Origin: Tetradesmus obliquus
Taxonomy: Eukaryota; Chlorophyta; Chlorophyceae; Sphaeropleales; Scenedesmaceae
Direction of reading: 5' to 3'
Assembly: GCA_030272155.1 (NCBI GenBank)
Contig: CP126205.1
Span: forward strand, 1,972,501-2,036,500
Length of the DNA: 64,000 bases
In this document: positions 32,660 to 45,054 of the stretch, piece by piece
Layout of the letters: the number at the start of each line of letters is the position of its first letter
How positions within the stretch are numbered: position 1 is the first letter of the stretch
The notes under the pieces: model-generated
Databases searched by the model: none
Told to the model about the DNA's origin: nothing
What the model saw: only the letters and a program-made list of their open reading frames with translations
Made by a program: the position numbers and the translations under genes

Positions 32660-35600
32660 CTACTCCTGCTGCTGCTGCTGCTGCTGCTGCATCTGCTGCA
32701 CGGCATTCGTCAGCTGCTCATACTCTGCCAGTGTGTTATAGACGTGTGCGCTGATGCGCACGTACAGGCTGCCCTGGATGGTCTTGATGGGCACCTCAAT
32801 GCTGTGCATGCTGTGCAGCAGGTCCTGCAACAGTGGAAGTATGTACAACCAGCAGAAGCAGCAGCAGCAGCAGCAGCAGTGCGACAGCGGTTGTCAGGAG
32901 CATCTGACGTACGACGCATCTGACGTACGAACAGCCGGCGTCATCAGCGCACAGTCCACCCATACAGCTGCACCATTGAGCCTTGCCTGCATCCTGTGCA
33001 GATGTGGCAGCCAAACAGCCAACCCTCGCTGTGCACACAAGCCTTCACCTTGAAACTATGCTGCATCTGCCTGCAGTGTGCAGACACCACCCGCATCAAA
33101 GCAACACACAGCAGCACCCCACCTGCACATGCTTGGCGTCTGTTGAGGTGGCTTGGCCAGGCTGCGGCAGCAGGCCACCAGCCGGCAAGCCCACCAGCAC
33201 CATTGCAGCAGTCATGCTGGGAGGGCCCAGGCAGCCACTGCCCCAACGCTGCATCAGCAGCTCCGCAGCATCATGCAGCAGCCTGTACATGTAGCAGCGC
33301 GCTGCTGCTCCGCCGTCTCCTGGGTGTGCTAGCTGGCTTGGGTCACAGCAGGCTGCTACGTCACTGCCAGTACCTGCTGCCGCTGCTGCGCTATCGCCGC
33401 CTTGTGCTGCAGAGGGTGGTGCAACTGCGTTTGGCGTAGCCGTCTCCTGCTGCTGCTGCTGCTGCTGCTGCATGCCTAGCCCTTTCCACCACTGTATGGC
33501 AGTCGCAATCGCCAGCAGTGGCGCATAGTCCCTGCAGCCGTCCCATATGAAGCTCGACAGGAACCCTGCCTCAGCCCCATGTGAAAGCACCGGCGGCTGC
33601 ACCTGCTGCTGCCACTGCGGCGCCACATACAGCATCGCGCTGCCGCGTGCACCGCAGAGCCACTTGTGGCAGTTGCTGACAAAGAAGTCTGGATCCAGCT
33701 GCTGTAGATCTAGGGGCAACATGCCGAGTGCATGGGCGCCGTCGATCAGCACAGGCACACCCCTGCAGGCACCAAACAGTATCTTGGAGCCTAAGAGTGG
33801 TCTCAGCAGACGTAGGACACTGTGCATTGAACACCTTGTTTTGCACTCACACTGCAGGACGACAGGCATGGGCCTCGTATGCGCCTGGCATACTGAGATG
33901 CATTGGGCAGCCGTGTGCGCTGCTGTGCACATGTCTGCAGCGTACGTGCGGCCCACCTGTCCTTGCACAGCTGCACCAGCTGCTTGATGGGAAGCACCAG
34001 AGCGGTGTTGCTGGTCACTGCAGGGTTGGGCATGCAGCAGCAGGCAAAGTTGCAGCGCATTTCAGTTACATGTCATGACGATCTCCACAGCAGTTTTGTT
34101 GACGCCTGCGTTTGACAATGTAAGCTGTCTTTGTATTACCAGTATCAGAATAGTTTGTCAGGGTGAAGCTCGTTTGCAGCTGCAAGTCAAGCTCCGCCCA
34201 CTGATACCCACCGGCGTCAAACACCGCCAGCTTTGCATTCTGTGGCAAGCTGTCAGTCATAACTTCCAGCAGCTGCTCAGGGCCGCTGAGGGGAAAGGTG
34301 ACTTCCCCCACCACATGGCTGGCCCCAGCAGCATCACACGCAGCCTGCAGCATCTTCTTGACTGAGCCATAGCTGCAGCAGGAGCAGGAGCAGCAGCAGC
34401 AGCAGCAGGTGAGTCAGCGCCCCACTTCAAGCAGGCAGACATCAATTGCAACACCCCAGGACGACGAAATGCACGCGTTGCACACGGCATGCCCGTCCCC
34501 TTGACAGCAGTTGCCTCGTTTGAGCTGCTACTTGCTGTTATCTTTGTGCCGTCAGTGCATGTGCATGTCAGCGGTTGCTGTCAGAAGGACGGATTGTGGA
34601 TGCATGCAAGCAGGATAGTGACACTGCTGAAAAGGGCCGCGCATTGGTTGTTCTATGTGTTTACACTGCGCTCACCCAATGTTGAGGCTGTACACAGTGT
34701 CCCCTGGCTGTAGCTTGCAGCTGCTGATGACAGCGTTGAGGCCAGTTGTGGCATTGGGCAGCAGCACCAAGTCCTGCAAGGCGCCGGACGCACAGTCGAA
34801 CCAATAACATCAGTGAGAAAATGAGCATCTGACCAGCACTTCTGGATCACTACCTGCAGCCACAGCGCTTACAACTGCAAGATAATTAATTACATGCGAG
34901 TGCAGGTTTTGAGCGATGAGAACTAGATGCGCTGTTGCAGATGAGTCGCCTGTGCTGCAGTCTTGCAGTCTGTAAGCCATGTGCACAGTTCGCAACAACT
35001 GCAGCAGCCAGACGGCCAAAGGCCTGCACGTGAGATGTGCGGGTAGGCAGATGTGCTGCCGTTGCTGCTGCTGATGTTGACGGCTGGTGGTGTTGACGGC
35101 TGTGTCTGCTGCTGCTGGCATCACCTGCGGCCTGCAGTTGACAAAGGCAGCCAGCTCCCGGATCACACGCACCAGCTGGGGAAACAGCTCCCTGCAGGAC
35201 ACGTCAGCAGCAGGAGCCAGCAGAGCAGTAATGAGAGGCGGCAATGCTGCAACAGTGAATATATTATTTTTGCGGGCTGGTGCAACCAGGCGAAACTGGC
35301 ACCGCTGCCAGCTGAAGTTTGTGCTGCAGTGAACACATCAGGGGAACAGCTGCCTGCAGGACCACAGTTACAGGAGCAACCAGCAGAAGAAAGAGCACAA
35401 GAGCGGCAGTAGACAGGCAGCATTGCTGTGATGTTGAGCACGACGTCAAGCCAGTGTAACCAGGTCAACTGCCACTGCCGTCATGCGGTCAACTGCCACT
35501 GCCGTCATCCAGCCACAAGCTTTCCTGCAAGGCCTGAGAGCCACTGCTGCACCATGGGTGATTCAAATTTTTGTAATAACAAAAGTACGAACCAAAACCT

Positions 35601-36045
35601 CAGCCCATCACCTGTCTATGAACCGCAGCGGCTGCAGCTCACAGTGCCTCCTCCAAAGCTCCGCGCAGCGGTACACTGGCTCTGCCACACCACCAAAAGC
35701 TCCATGGTTTATAAACGTCCAGCTGCTGAAGTCAATCAGAAACTGCCCCTTTGCAGCATCACCGAAGCAGCTGCTGGACTGCGCTTCACTGCTGCTGTTG
35801 CTGCTGCTTGCTGCGGCGCTGTTTGCGCCAGCGGTGCAGGAGGCATCTGCAGGGAGTGCTGTTGATTGTACTGCAGGAGGCTGCAGTGGGTCTGAGAAAG
35901 GCAGCGCTGGCGGGTTGTATGTAGCAGCATCTTGACGTATTAGCACCTCAACGTCTTCTGAGTGGAAGCTGCCAAAGCCTTGATAGCCTGTTCTGTCTGG
36001 TGCAGTTGCTGCAGAGGCATGCTGCTGTGGCGCCATGCCAGACAT
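32660..36045 (-). CDS. PLP-dependent class V aminotransferase, L-cysteine desulfhydrase/isopenicillin-N epimerase-like (about 541 aa)
   Basis: Fold type I PLP enzyme. The closest families I know are plant L-cysteine desulfhydrases, which release sulfide from cysteine, and isopenicillin N epimerase-like proteins. Exons: 36045-35612, 35191-35125, 34773-34676, 34372-34212, 34017-33957, 33762-33123, 32824-32660; all phases agree. Landmarks in order: FINHGAFGGV near the N-terminus, LLPNATTGLNAVI, VTSNTALVLPIKQLV, VLIDGAHALGMLPLDL with Asp281 expected to contact the pyridine nitrogen, and NCHKWLCGARGSAMLYV with Lys307 as the PLP lysine. A Gln/Ala-rich insertion interrupts the small-domain region. 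The N-terminal ~100 residues are Ser/Ala-rich and could include a targeting sequence. The start at ATG 36045 is the first that fits, but an acceptor-like AG lies close upstream, so an extra 5' exon is possible. The exact substrate is uncertain. Confidence 0.85.
35463..35512. repeat. 24-bp tandem duplication in an intron
   Basis: GTCAACTGCCACTGCCGTCAT occurs twice head to tail within intron 1 of the class V aminotransferase gene. Confidence 0.85.
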
Positions 36046-36364
36046 CTGGTTGCCTGTGCACAGGTTAGTGACAATAACAGACAGGATATATACAGGTTAA
36101 ATTTTGGAATTCTGAAGGGAGCCATGTGTGCACGACACGGAGAGGACACAAGGAAACTCACAGCTGTGCTTGTGACCTGAACAGCTGCTGAGTGGGCGTC
36201 ATTGTCACAGTTGCGGTTGTGCAGTGTCGCGTGACTTGTGAGCAGCCTGTGATCGCCTAAAATACTTGTTGAATTTGCTGCGACCGCGTCTGTGCCTTGC
36301 GGCATCGCCTCTGACAGTTCACCATCATCGTATCGTTGCTCCCTCGCGCTTGCATCATGCGTTG
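36046..36364. promoter_or_regulatory. Divergent promoter region
   Basis: About 320 bp between the start of the minus-strand class V aminotransferase model and the plus-strand OPR gene, so both promoters must share this stretch. I could not identify individual elements with confidence. Confidence 0.5.
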
Positions 36365-36921
36365 ATGCCGAATACAACTCTGCAATACCACCAGACTGCA
36401 ATGCGTCATCATTTTGTCAGCAGTGGCTGCTGCCATCGGCCAGCAGCAGCACTGTCTGCTGCTGCAGGCAGCAGGCTGGCCTGCAGGCCTACATTCAACA
36501 ACAGACACAGCCATGCACCAAGCTCTCGGCACTCAGCACGCATCCCTGGTGCTGTTGCAGGCAGCAGTGAGGCTGTCAAGCAGGATGAGCAACAGCAATT
36601 GGAAGCACCCCTACTGCCTAGACTAGGAGCTGGCAGGGTACCCCGCTCAGAGCAGCTCAAACAGCAGGAGCTAGCCAAAAGCAAAAACGCAGGATTAAAG
36701 CGTCGTGCAGCAGTCAATGTTGCTAAGCTGCTGACCAACCAGATTGCTGCGGCAAGCAGCCTGGAGCAGCTGCATGACATTGTTGCAGCACATGGCAGCT
36801 ACCTTGACCACATACACGTGGCGAAGCTGCTTGCGCGCACTTCACAGCTGGCCAGCTCATCATTTCAGCAGCAGCAGCAGCAGCAGCATTCAACAGTATC
36901 AAGTGCAGCTGAAGGAGCGGC

Positions 36922-36958
<37 letters not shown>

Positions 36959-39900
36959 GCAGATGACCAGCAAGTGCAGCTGCAGCAGCAGAAGCAGCAG
37001 CAGCTGCTGCTCCTGCTGTGCAACTCGCTGACAGCCATGATGCAGCAACGGCTGCGGCACAGCACGCCGCAAAGCTTTGTGCCTGCTGTTGCTGCCCTTG
37101 GGCGGTTGGCTACCCTAAGGCAGCACTCTGGCAGCACAACCAGCAGCAGCAGCAGCAGCAGCAGTGTCGCTAGGCAGTCGCAGCAGCAGCTGGAGCAGCT
37201 GGCAGCTAGGGCAAGTGAGCTGGCACCGGCACTCAGTGTCAGCCAGCTGACTGTTGTGTTGTGGGGCCTGGCAAAAGCAGGCATCAAGCCAAGCAGCAGC
37301 AAAAGCAGCACCTGGCTTGCACCACTGCTGGACGCATTCTTGACCCAGTGTCATGTGGCACACGATTTGCAGCAGAAGCTAAAGCTACAGCAGCAAGAAC
37401 AACAGCAGCAGCAGCAGCAGCAGGAGCAGGTGGCTGATCCCCGCCTGCAGCGTCCAGCGCTTCCTGGCAAGCAGCAGCAGCAGCGCTGGCCGGAGCTGCA
37501 GCAGGTGCAGCAGCAGCTGCAGCAGGAGCCAAACCTGCAGCAGCAGCAGCAGCAGCAGCAGCAGGTGCTGCAGCAGCACAGCCTTGCCACTGACCTGTCA
37601 CTGGTGCTGTATGCTCTGGCTGTGATGGGGCAGCAGCCTGAGGCAGCTTGGCTGGGCCAGTGGCAGGCGGCAGTGCTGCAGCAGCTGCCGCAGGCCAATG
37701 CGCAGGACCTGTCTCAGGTGTGCACTGCTTGCTGATGCTGTTTGAGCTCATTCAGCATGGCGCGGCAGGCATTATATGTTTGTTGGGGTGACTGCTTTTT
37801 GCAGCTGGCCATGCAAGTTTTGTTGGGTGTGTGGTGCATCCGGACCAAATGAATTGCTGAGCAAAATGCACTCAGTTGCTTGCAGCTGCAGCTGCGCTCA
37901 CATTCCTCCAAACCCTACCTGGAATGGACTGCTTCGCTCGAATGCTTACATGCAAAATGCAACCTATCTGTCAACAACACTTTGGTGTTTGTGTCAGCTA
38001 ACCCACGCACAGCCTGAGACAGGCCTTACATCATGCCGCACTGCAGTGCACTGCAGCGCCAGGTACATTTATCCCATGGGTTTGACTCGAACGCGACACG
38101 CTGAGCGCACATGAACCTGCGTGTCATTTCGATTGGGTTATTTCTTCCTGCAGGTGCTGTGGGCGCTAGCCAGCCTGGGCGTACGGCCGCAGGAGGCCTG
38201 GCTGCAGCAGCTGCTGGCTGCCACGCAGCCGCTGCTGGACAGGTAGGGCCGGGTTGTAGTCGCCCTAAACTTGCCATGCAGTATCGCTGAGATGCAGCCG
38301 GCAATCGCAACCGCAAGGACTTTGCAGGTTGTGCCAGCTGTGGTTGAGGCGACGAAGGCGGTGCTTGATGGTACGTTGGCCCTGGCAGTTGAATTGATGT
38401 GCAGCAACGACCAGCAGCTGCTTTTCAAGAGCAGCTCAAACAATAGATCCCTGACCTGCTCAACACGTGTACATGTCGCTCTATGTCTTCAATCTCTCTG
38501 CCTCTGGGTGTTTGCTGTTTATCTGTTGTCCTGCAGTGCCGGCACCCAGTCCCTGAGCGGCATCGCGTGGGCTGTGGCGCGGCTCATCCCGCCGCAGCCG
38601 CCGCAGGTTTGGCTGGAGGCTTTCCTGCAAGCGCTGCAGGAGGATGAGGCTCTGGTGAGGAAGTGGCACCCGCTGCTGCTGCTGGCCTCTTGCTTGATTG
38701 TTTGCTGTCATTTCGTGGGTGGTTCTGATCCTTTGCTTTTGCATGCAACAAGCGACAGCCCTGCACTGGCTTGAGGCGTTCCTGCAAGCCCTGCAGTAGG
38801 GCACGGGTCTGGTGAGCATGCACGTCCTCCTGCTGTTGCTGCTGCCGCCTGTGCTGGCCCGTGTCTTACATGCCAGCTGCAATTGCGCAATTGCATGGGC
38901 TGTCTGGAGTTTCTGCTGTTGCGTGCAATGAAATAGCCTGCAACACTCGCCTTACTGCCCTGGCCAAGCTCAAAGTTCCCCTGGACAGGGCCTGGCACCT
39001 TTGTTTCAAACTGCTCCTGACATTCCCTTGTGTTCTGTTTCTATCTTGCACCTGCAGGCTTCCTCCCCGCAGGCCTTCAGCACCTGCCTGGCTGCCCTAG
39101 CAAAGCTCAAGGCGCCAGTTGACCGGGCCTGGCTCTCCGCTGCCCTCGAGACCAGCACGCAGCAGCTGCCAGCCTACACTGCCTGGCAGCTGACCAACAC
39201 TGCCTGGGCATGTGCCAGTTTGAATGCCAAGCCATCTGCCGCATGGATGCGGGCATTCCTGAAATCCTTTGCACGGCAGGCAGATGCAGGAAGCCTCAAT
39301 GTGCAGCAGCTGGCCAGTGTGCTGTGGTCGCTAGCTGTGTTAGGCCGCAGCAGCGAGCCGATGCCCATGTCACAGCAGCTGCAAGTGCTGGTGGGCTTGC
39401 AGGCGCTGGCGGCTGCAGGACATGGCAGCGGTCTGAAGCAGCTGGGCCCTGCAGGGAGATCTGCGCTGGCATGGTCACTCGCAAGCTTGCGGGTGACACC
39501 CAGCAAGCAGTGGCTGGGTCAATACCTGTCAGCTGCGTTTGACGGCGGGCTCGCGTCGGATCAGCTGCGCTGCGCAAACGTGCTGTTCTGCATCGCGTCG
39601 GTCGACTTTGAGTACCTGGTGGAGTGGCTCGGGGATTTCCTGCAAGGCGCTGACTCAGCAGCTGGTGGGCCGAACGGTGGGCCGAGCGGTGGGCTGGACC
39701 TGTCGCTGCAGAAGTATGCGGCGCTGGCCGGCGTGCTGGGCGCTTTGGGGGAGATGGACAGTCGGCAGCTGCGCGCGGCATGGCTGGATGCGTCAGGGAC
39801 TGAGTGGTGAGTGTTGGCTCACGCTGGTGTTGTGGGATTAGCTGCTGCAGGCGTGATGCATGTCGGCGCCCTAGAGCAGCAGAGAAGCTAACGCTTGAGA

Positions 39901-40431
39901 GTGCTTTTTGAGCAATGGACAGCTGTCAGCTGCGCGGGGCTTGGCTGGATGCCTCAGGCACAGAGTGGTTGGTGGCTCTGGTAATCAGGTGCTGCAGATG
40001 TGTTTCACTTGCACAGTATCTATGCTTTGGCCGGCTGCCAGCTGTACAGAAAAGCAGCAACTCAGCAGGTGCAGCAGACCAGCAACTGTAACTTACCGGA
40101 CAAACAACTGCAGCTTACCAGTGTTGCAGCAAGTGCTCTCTGCATAAGTGAGCAATTTGCATTGCAGGACAGGCTGTGCCCCTGATCCAACGCCATGCTG
40201 CGTGCCTCGGCTGCTGATGCTGCATATGTCCATTCTGATGTGCAGGTCGCCTGAGGCAGCAGCCGGTGATGGAGCCGTGGGTTTGTCACTGCAGCTGCCT
40301 CCTGGCCTGTCTGCCTGGGTGGACAGCATGCTGACAGCACCAGCGGCAGCTGCAGGCAAGCCGGCTGCATCAAGTGCAACAGCAGCCACAGGCAAGGCAA
40401 GTGCATCAGCCGGCGCTGGCAGCGGTGATAG

Positions 40432-40465
<34 letters not shown>

Positions 40466-40477
40466 GCTGAGCAGTAG
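36365..40477 (+). CDS. Octatricopeptide-repeat (OPR) organelle RNA-binding protein, about 846 aa
   Basis: OPR proteins are green-algal helical-repeat factors that bind specific chloroplast or mitochondrial RNAs to stabilise, process or translate them. Exons: 36365-37717, 38154-38242, 38537-38654, 39058-39806, 40246-40477; phases agree. The diagnostic P-x-x-x-W(L) signature recurs with Trp at residues 428, 467, 506 and 545 (exact 39-residue spacing), then 583, within units such as VLWALASLGVRPQEAWLQQLL. The N-terminus is rich in Arg, Ser, His and Ala with few acidic residues, as expected of an organelle transit peptide. Reading upstream of 36365 would need a TTG start, so ATG 36365 or 36401 is preferred. 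The middle and the C-terminal tail carry long Gln runs. The RNA target is unknown. Introns contain copies of exon 3 end, exon 4 start and exon 4 end. Confidence 0.83.
38585..38820 (+). repeat. Duplicate of OPR exon 3 end with donor
   Basis: WLEAFLQAL(Q) followed by CTG|GTGAG occurs at donors 38655 and 38812, 157 bp apart. The second copy has an in-frame TAG. Confidence 0.85.
38930..39150 (+). repeat. Duplicate of OPR exon 4 start region
   Basis: The segment coding TALAKLK(A/V)P(V/L)DRAW recurs 138 bp upstream of its position in exon 4 (AAGCTCAA at 38965 and 39103). Confidence 0.82.
39755..39980 (+). repeat. Duplicate of OPR exon 4 end
   Basis: MDSRQLRAAWLDASGTEW at the exon end recurs as MDSCQLRGAWLDASGTEW 161 bp downstream, in the intron. 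In the second copy the donor has changed from GGTGAG to GGTTGG. Confidence 0.88.
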
Positions 40478-41582
40478 AGGCAGTGGTCGCTCCTTATTGC
40501 TGGATCTGCTGCAGAGGAGGCTGGCCTGATGGGAAAGGTGGGCGCTGCAGCTGCCAGTAACAACTAGGTTTCTGCGGCTGGTATTTGGTGGTTGCTACAG
40601 CCTGTGAGAGCCTGTCATTGGCTCGCTCACGGGCTGTTATCGTCCTGTAACAGATTGTTATATGATGCAAGCGAAATATATTGACTCTCAGAGCCAGACT
40701 GGCTTGTGTCAACTGCACGGCCAGAGATGGCAGCAGCACAACAAACTCGTTCTTATACAATATTGTGCTACACAAGTGTTGCACAGTCACTGTGCAACGG
40801 TTGCACTGCCTGTCAGCCCACTGATGTTACCCAAACAACAACCATTCACGCGTGGTTCCTGTGACGCAGCACGGCAGCCTTGCGGATGGTGTGATAGTTT
40901 GGTAGGTATTGGCATTACACTCCTCCCTTTCCAACCCCTGCTCTACTTGGTTGCTTGTAAAACCAGCAACTTGGGTAAAAAAAGCTTGGAAACGTTGCTC
41001 AGAGGTGGATCAGCCTTGACAGTGAAGGCTACGTACCATTCATGCCTTGAAGAACGGATACAGACAAACACGTTTTGTGGTCAGGCAATTTGAGCGCTTA
41101 TTTGTTAGCGGCACTGCTGCAGCCGGGCTGCAGGCTCAGCAATGTGTCAGGTTGTGCCACGTGGAACGTCAGGTTCAACGTGTTGATAGGCACTGCTGCA
41201 GCCTGCTGGGATGCAGAAAAGTGCTTTAAGCAGCACCAAAACTGTTTGTTTGTTCACTGATACTTCAGGCGGCTCAGTCGCCAGCGAACCCCAACGTTCA
41301 TTCCTGAGTAACCCCCACGCACGGTGAAGCCGGCTTGTTCGCACACCGCGCACCAGTTGACTTTCTAACAGCAATGCATGGGTTGGATCACCGATGAGCT
41401 GGTCACATAAGCCAAACACAGCTGCCCTGCCAGATTTGTTTTGCCCCTTTGCACAGTCGTGCATGCTTACTACGTAAGATCATTGCAGAAATTCAAGTTT
41501 GAGCTGCGGTTTACGGAAGGAAGCTGTGTCTGGCCGTACACGCACTTGCACAGCCTTTTTTTGCATTTGGAGACGAACTGGT
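40478..41582 (+). other. Intergenic between OPR and zipper genes
   Basis: This contains the OPR 3' UTR and upstream sequence of the zipper gene. I see no convincing exon, but a missing 5' exon of the zipper gene (for example a basic region) could lie here. Confidence 0.45.
40646..40650 (+). terminator. TGTAA polyadenylation motif, OPR gene
   Basis: TGTAA about 170 nt after the OPR stop codon. Confidence 0.5.
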
Positions 41583-43873
41583 ATGGACCCGCCCTTTGAA
41601 AGACCTGCAAAAGGCATGCGGAAAGGATTTCCTGTGTATGGCAGCAGGAGCTGCAGGGGCTCAAGGCTCGTGAGGGAACTGCAGCAGCGGGTTGAGCAAA
41701 GAACAGCAGAGCTGCACGACCTCACAGCACAGAGCAACAGCCTCAAGCAACGCCAAGAGCTTCTTATCACCAGCATCGGTCAGCAGGTGCGCGGCCGGCA
41801 ACAACAGGCATCTCTTGAGTAATGACCAGCACAGCAGCAGCAGCGCAGCAGCAGTCACTGCACTCAGCGTGTACCGCTCCTGTCCAGCAGCTGCACAGGC
41901 CCAGCCTGGCCTGCATACGTTCACTGGATGAGGTGTGTAATGCTTTACTACGCTTGCTCATCACATAATCATGCTTGGCTGGCAGCAACTGCTTCCCTGC
42001 GCTTCCTGGGAGCATGCTCATCCTGCTTATTCTTTGTGCATGTCATGTTTGACCACCCGAGCGCCCGCAGCCATTCATCTGCACAATGGATTCTTATGTA
42101 CTGCACCTCCGCAGGCAGACGTGCTGCACTACGCCAGCAAAATCATAGAGCTGCTGCAGCAGACCAGCAGCGCAGACTGCGCACACGCGCAGGCCACAGC
42201 AGCAGCACTGGTCTACGAGCATAAGGCTCAGCAGCTGCTGTCAGAGCTGCAGGCCATGAAAACAAGCAGCAGCAGCGCTGACATCAGCAGCAGCAACAGC
42301 GGCAATGCCGCCTCGCCTAGCAGCAGCGCTGCCAGCGAAGAGGCAAATCCTGCTGCTGATCCGGACGCCGCAGCAGCTGCTGCTGTTCCTGCAAGCCCTC
42401 CTGCAAGCGCTCCTGCAAGCAGTACCCCGCAGGAGCCCTACACCACGCAGCTGCTGCGCGAGGTGTTCACGCCGGACCATGTCCTGCAAGCGCACGCGAT
42501 GGGCTTGCAGGAACTGGTGGCGCTGTTCAAAAGTTTGAGCTTCCGCATGGCCTTCCAGCTGGGCTTGCCTGAGAGCAGAGCGGCGCTGCTGAGTGGATCA
42601 TTGGAATCTACGCTGCATGAGTACGCGTGAGTAGCAAGGGTGCAGCTGTTCTATGCGCTTGATCACACAAGCTACTAGCTTAAATAGTGGTCCTGTGTCA
42701 GCTGCTGGGTGGCTGCAGGCCATGCCGCATGCGTGTGTGTTGGCGTGGGTTCAACAACTATTTGTTTGCAGGCCACACGATGAATATATTCTCGGCTGCT
42801 GCTAGTTGGCTGGATGCCTTGCTGCACGAGTATGCGTGAGTGGCATGGACGCTACTGTTGAACCTCACGGTTACTTTGCCGTCACACGGAAAGATTGGTC
42901 TTTGCTGGCTGCTGTTTGGGTTGAGGCCACGCTGCATGAGTACGTTCAAGTGGCAGCAGTGCACGTGTTGCATCCGCTGCAGCACACTTGAGGTATCTAC
43001 CAGTAATACACACGACACTATTGAGGTGCTGGATTTGGGTAGCGAACAAGTTTCGTTTCTGCTGTCGCTGATGCTTGCTACAGCTGTTTCTGCTGACATG
43101 CATGCCGCTGTACTCGGCACGTTGCTGTTGCCACCAAGCCAACACCCCTGCTGCTGCTCATCTGCTGCTGCTGCTGCTGTACCTGCTCCTGCTGCTGCCC
43201 TGTTGCGTGCTTGCAGCTCCATTAACATGCTGTGCCACATCGTCTGCCCCAAGACACTGTGGCAGGCAGTGACACTCAACATGGAGACAATGGAGCAAGC
43301 GCTGCCGGGGCCTGACCACTGGTGAGATGTGTTGAAGCTGTCATAACAATTGTTATAACCAATGTCATGTCAGTCAACATGGAGACGACGGAGCAATCTC
43401 TGCCGGGGCCAGTGAGCGGTGTTACAAATGGTACTATGGTTGTCATAACAGCAGGGGCTTCTGCTTGATCAACATGTGTTACAATTGAGCGGGGTGGATT
43501 CATGTTGGTCCTGGCACCTTTTCGATGTGTTGAGCCACAACAGGATGAACACAAATGAAGCTGCAACACGACTTATGCAAGCTGTGCCTGACTAACGGAT
43601 CTTCTAGCCTACCAGCTCTATGCTGCGTACATAACTTGTCTGCTACTCTTTTAATGCCAACACCTTGGCTTCTGCTGCGCAATACACATTAGTGCTCTAG
43701 ACACGTCAAATGAAGAGATTGCGAAAAAGATGCCCGCTATGAACTTTTGCATGTGCCATGGCTCTGCAGGGAGAGTGTCAGCAGCAAGATGGATCCTACG
43801 GAGGAGCAGGTCTCTCAGCTGGCACTGGGCTTTGAGGTGTACTCGCGCAAACGCAGTGCGATCATTGCAGGTG

Positions 43874-43906
<33 letters not shown>

Positions 43907-45054
43907 ACGCCAACTGCATGGTGGAAGCGCAACATTGCAAGCCTGGCAGCGTGCCGTGCACATAGCAGAGCACGACAAGCGGTATTGTTGCGTGGCTAGC
44001 ACAGAGCATGCCTGGTTAGTCCATGGTCCACCTTTGCTAATGGTGATGTGTGCAGAACTTGCAAGTGCAGTGAAGTTTAGTAGACTGCGCATCAGTCTTC
44101 GTGTGCTGCTTGTCATGCAGACCTCGCTGGTATGCCTACTAATACTTATGTGTATTGACTGCTTCCCTCATACAGAGCTAGAGCAGATGGTGCAGCAAGT
44201 GCACCTCATGGTATGGCCACAGGCAGGCAAAGAGGCAGCAGCAGCAGCTGCAGCAGCCACTGTAGCGCAAGTAGCAGCTGCAGCAGCACCCACTCCCGCA
44301 GACCTGCAGCAGCTGCCGGCGCCTAGCTTCAGCAGCAACTGCAGCAGCGGCACTGCTGCTAACGCAGATGGTAGCAGCGGCAGCAGCGAGCTCATGGCTG
44401 CGGCGGCTGGCAGCAGCAGCAGCGGCGGCAACGAGTCGTTGGCACGGCAGCAGAGCTTGCAGTCTCTGCTGGTCAATCTAGAAGCATCAGAGCAGCTGCT
44501 GCAGCTGCTGAAGGATGTTGACCAGAGGGTGCAGATGCTGATGACCATCGAGTGAGTGCGCCTGCAGTAGTAGTTAACTGAAGGCTGGATCTCACATGAC
44601 ACTGCGCGTGCTGCTGCTGCTGCTGCTGCTGTAGTTTGGATGCAGCGCTGCGTGGGCAGGAGTTGTGCAGAGGACACGTGTGTCAGGCAGCATGTGATGT
44701 TTAGTTTTCGTGCGCTGTGAGTTGCCGGTGGTGATGACAACTCATAGCAACTGGCAAATCCCTCCTGCCTCATTGCAACACCACCCCGCAGTGTTTTCAA
44801 CAGTTCTAGTGCATGTGAAACTGGTTTCTGCTGCTTCTTTGTTCTGCAGGTGCAACCTCACCTTCAGCTGGATCAACACAATGGACATGCGGCGGATGGC
44901 AATAGCTGTTGTGGAGAGCTACCCTTTTATGGTCATGCCCATCCCCCTGTGTGAGCTGGCAGCGCAGCAGCACGTCCTCATGCAGGAGGAGGCAGCTGCT
45001 GCAACTGCAGCAAAGAAAGGCGCTGCTGCCAAGCGACAGCAGTCTGCAGACTAG
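41583..45054 (+). CDS. Leucine-zipper protein, bZIP-like but without a visible basic region (about 500 aa)
   Basis: Exons: 41583-41786, 42115-42626, 43217-43321, 43770-43870, 44176-44551, 44850-45054; phases agree and the frame closes at TAG. Residues 29-62 form heptads with Leu33, Leu47, Leu54 and Leu61 (Arg at 40), within LVRELQQRVEQRTAEL and KQRQELL, which looks like the zipper half of a bZIP domain. The segment before it (GMRKGFPVYGSRS) lacks the N-x7-R basic signature. Either the true 5' exon is missing from my model, since an AG acceptor is possible just before GSRLV, or the protein binds no DNA itself. The remainder is helical (FTPDHVLQAHAMGLQELVAL; ICHIVCPKTLW-like; FSWINTMDMRRMAIAVVESY) and not assigned to a family. 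Exon 2, 3 and 6 edges are duplicated downstream. Confidence 0.68.
42565..42960 (+). repeat. Three copies of zipper-gene exon 2 end
   Basis: Sequence coding (T/A)LHEY(A/V) at the exon 2 end with donor at 42627 recurs near 42836 (donor GTGAGT kept) and near 42945 (donor changed to GTTCAA). Confidence 0.83.
43280..43420 (+). repeat. Duplicate of zipper-gene exon 3 end
   Basis: GTGACACTCAACATGGAGAC at the exon end has a counterpart about 90 bp downstream (GTCAACATGGAGACGACGGA), followed by GCCA|GTGAGC at 43412. Confidence 0.84.

Noticed and set aside
36266-36364. Upstream extension of the OPR reading frame
   Set aside because: It would begin with TTG; the first in-frame ATG is at 36365.
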